The translations under genes were made by a program, and so were the position numbers. The notes below the pieces were generated by a model, which ran no database searches, was not told the origin of the DNA, and worked only from the letters and a program-made list of their open reading frames with translations. A stretch of DNA of 64,000 nt from positions 930,001 to 994,000 of the forward strand of contig NZ_CP048031.1 of the NCBI RefSeq assembly GCF_010092445.1. Direction: 5' to 3'. Shown here one piece after another: positions 63,701 to 64,000 of this stretch. The DNA comes from Shewanella sp. Arc9-LZ (GTDB taxonomy: Bacteria; Pseudomonadota; Gammaproteobacteria; Enterobacterales; Shewanellaceae). Position 1 is the first letter of the stretch; each line of letters starts with the position of its first letter.

Positions 63701-64000
63701 TTCTCCAGTCGCTTTGGGAGAGCGGCGACCAGATTCATCGGGCTCGCCGAGCGCCATTTTAGCAAAGGTGACGGATTTAACCCGGCCTTGGTCATCGCTG
63801 TGGTTTTCCAGAGGATTGGTGAGGAAATGAAATTTAACCCCTTCCTCTTCTGCTTCATGTATTTCATAGGGCTCCGCTGGCATTTCATCACGGCTACGGC
63901 GATAGATTAAGGTCACATCAGCGCCATCGCGCACAGCGGTACGGGCGCAATCAATCGCAGTGTTACCGCCACCAATGACGGCCACTTTTTTGCCTGTAAT
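60737..64000 (-). CDS. Formate dehydrogenase fused to a GltD-like flavoprotein (N-terminus beyond window)
   Basis: At least 1088 residues, cut by the right edge. In order: the end of a GltD/NAD(P)H oxidoreductase domain (VIGGGNTAIDCARTAVRDGADVTL; FAD tail GDSRTGPGTAVGAVADGRKAAEAI), CLECACQANTDC, two [4Fe-4S] ferredoxin motifs (CISCAACIDAC; CVQCGNCVQVCPTG), the FDH N-terminal cluster CTYCGVGC, then the molybdopterin domains. The active-site residue is Cys in CARLCHSSSVAG, not selenocysteine. Such fusions of about 1,400 residues occur in Shewanella; they would couple formate oxidation to NAD(P) reduction in one chain. fdhD at 8990 could mature it. Confidence 0.88.
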   Translation of the reverse strand: MTGKKVAVIGGGNTAIDCARTAVRDGADVTLIYRRSRDEMPAEPYEIHEAEEEGVKFHFLTNPLENHSDDQGRVKSVTFAKMALGEPDESGRRSPKATGETFEEAFDTVIPAVSQQVDLAFLDQPENQIDTGHIALTRWHTFLGCEQTMSAGVEKLFVIGDSRTGPGTAVGAVADGRKAAEAIEGLLTEGLTCHLEPGLFNSRKANKTASLSAALYPNAYPNLYPETAKRRRLKMPELNQLNRALNFAEVELGFIPDEAMKEAMRCLECACQANTDCKLRDYATEYKVDGKTLDQTQARKFKVDNSAPFITFDANRCISCAACIDACHQQSGHNVISFEANSYQALPDATTAGISRNAPRVGFTASMNDSDCVQCGNCVQVCPTGALVDARDKTQGSDRALIKTSTVCTYCGVGCRVELHVDQDKNHVMRVSGDTQSVVNEGMLCVKGRSGFDFLNSPKRLTTPLIRKNGQLQPASWSEAINYIAQQLQPIKDAAGPSKFAALSSAKCTNEENYLMQKFTRSIMGTNSIDHCARLCHSSSVAGLSDTIGGGAMTNDIPSIKDSDVIFIIGSDTTSAHPIIASHIKRAVSQHGARLIVADPKRTAIADSAHLYVSHKPGTDVMLLNAIMQQIIINNWQDMHYINSRIEDYELLKQEVMKPDYNLANAALITGVSAEDIATMAKMIGTASKTALYYAMGITQHTSGYDNVVSTSNLQLLCGNIGVTGAGLNPLRGQSNVQGACDMGALPNYYPGYQKINPTNNAKFAKAWGNTSLNSEIGLAATEIMQAIVKGKLDALYVLGENPVLSDPDQAHVIAALSKIKFMLVQDIFLTETAQMAHVVLPATAFAEKDGHFTNTERRVQQLRVALTPPGDAIVDWKIIQMIANSLDANWHYHSTKDIWQEINHVTPQYQGLTWQRLEHKVDGIQWPCFDENHPGTPILHTETFLRGKGRMMPVSYRLPAEMPDSEYPLTLSTGRLLEQFHTGTMTRKTPELDIKGAPRVMISVFDAEQLGVNNGDMLKLSTRRGEIDIAAFVTKRAQVGVLFLPFHFAEAAANKLTINALDPIAKIPEYKVCAVKAEKSLLPSVE

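Overview
The window looks like a chromosomal segment of a marine gammaproteobacterium, most probably a Shewanella. The strongest pointer is the four-gene block at 11178-13654, which matches the Shewanella cold-adaptation operon atcJABC. The TonB receptor/YfiR/GGDEF-EAL cluster, the paired photolyases and the AT-leaning, repeat-rich intergenic DNA agree with this. No rRNA, tRNA or CRISPR array was found. One gene is cut at each edge: an unrecognised protein on the left and a very large fused formate dehydrogenase on the right.

Layout. 1-5788: an ammonium transporter with a sigma-54 type promoter, a thiolase-fold protein, a PepSY membrane protein behind a Fur-box-like site, and an AhpD-like protein behind two tandem operators. 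5955-10839: a FrnE-type thiol oxidoreductase, a YdeP-type molybdopterin enzyme translationally coupled to fdhD, and a divergent LysR regulator. 11178-13654: atcJABC. 14158-18494: a VOC protein, a dicarboxylate/amino-acid:cation symporter, a membrane diguanylate cyclase and a Nudix hydrolase. 18585-23541: a leftward proline block of a 58-residue membrane peptide, putP, proB and proA, then proC behind its own terminator; proC has no ordinary start codon. 24376-26074: an AcuR-like repressor and AcuI-like acryloyl-CoA reductase with matching operators. 26298-30950: TonB receptor, YfiR and GGDEF-EAL protein, one operon. 31270-40381: VF530-like protein, Ntn-hydrolase acylase lipoprotein, CstA-family transporter, NapH-like polyferredoxin, M14 peptidase and alpha/beta hydrolase. 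40578-45590: LysR, FeS-type photolyase-related protein, a 46-residue DUF2256 protein, a classical photolyase/cryptochrome and an NAD(P)-binding protein. 45830-48923: two LprI-like secreted-protein genes between inverted copies of a 250-bp repeat. 49043-54562: a LysR pseudogene broken by one stop codon, a TehA/SLAC1 transporter, ybaK, a DUF2057 protein, a RluA-type pseudouridine synthase and an Lgt that reads like a Bacteroidetes protein. 54672-59105: sulfotransferase, small membrane proteins, and a SulP transporter with a universal stress protein. 59120-64000: an IS3-family element inserted in a repeat array, then the fused formate dehydrogenase.

Common threads. Proline synthesis and proline uptake are joined in one unit, which suggests osmotic or cold adaptation. 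Three c-di-GMP or receptor-linked proteins, four LysR genes (one dead) and two TetR-type operator systems show heavy regulation. Formate/molybdenum functions appear at both ends. Intergenic regions repeatedly carry short tandem repeats of 8-14 bp, several starting exactly at a stop codon or covering a ribosome-binding site.

The observations most worth following are the inverted-repeat LprI cassette, the proC start, the PutP-linked micro-membrane protein, the receptor/YfiR/c-di-GMP operon and the apparently transferred lgt. All functional calls come from reading motifs; no database search was possible.
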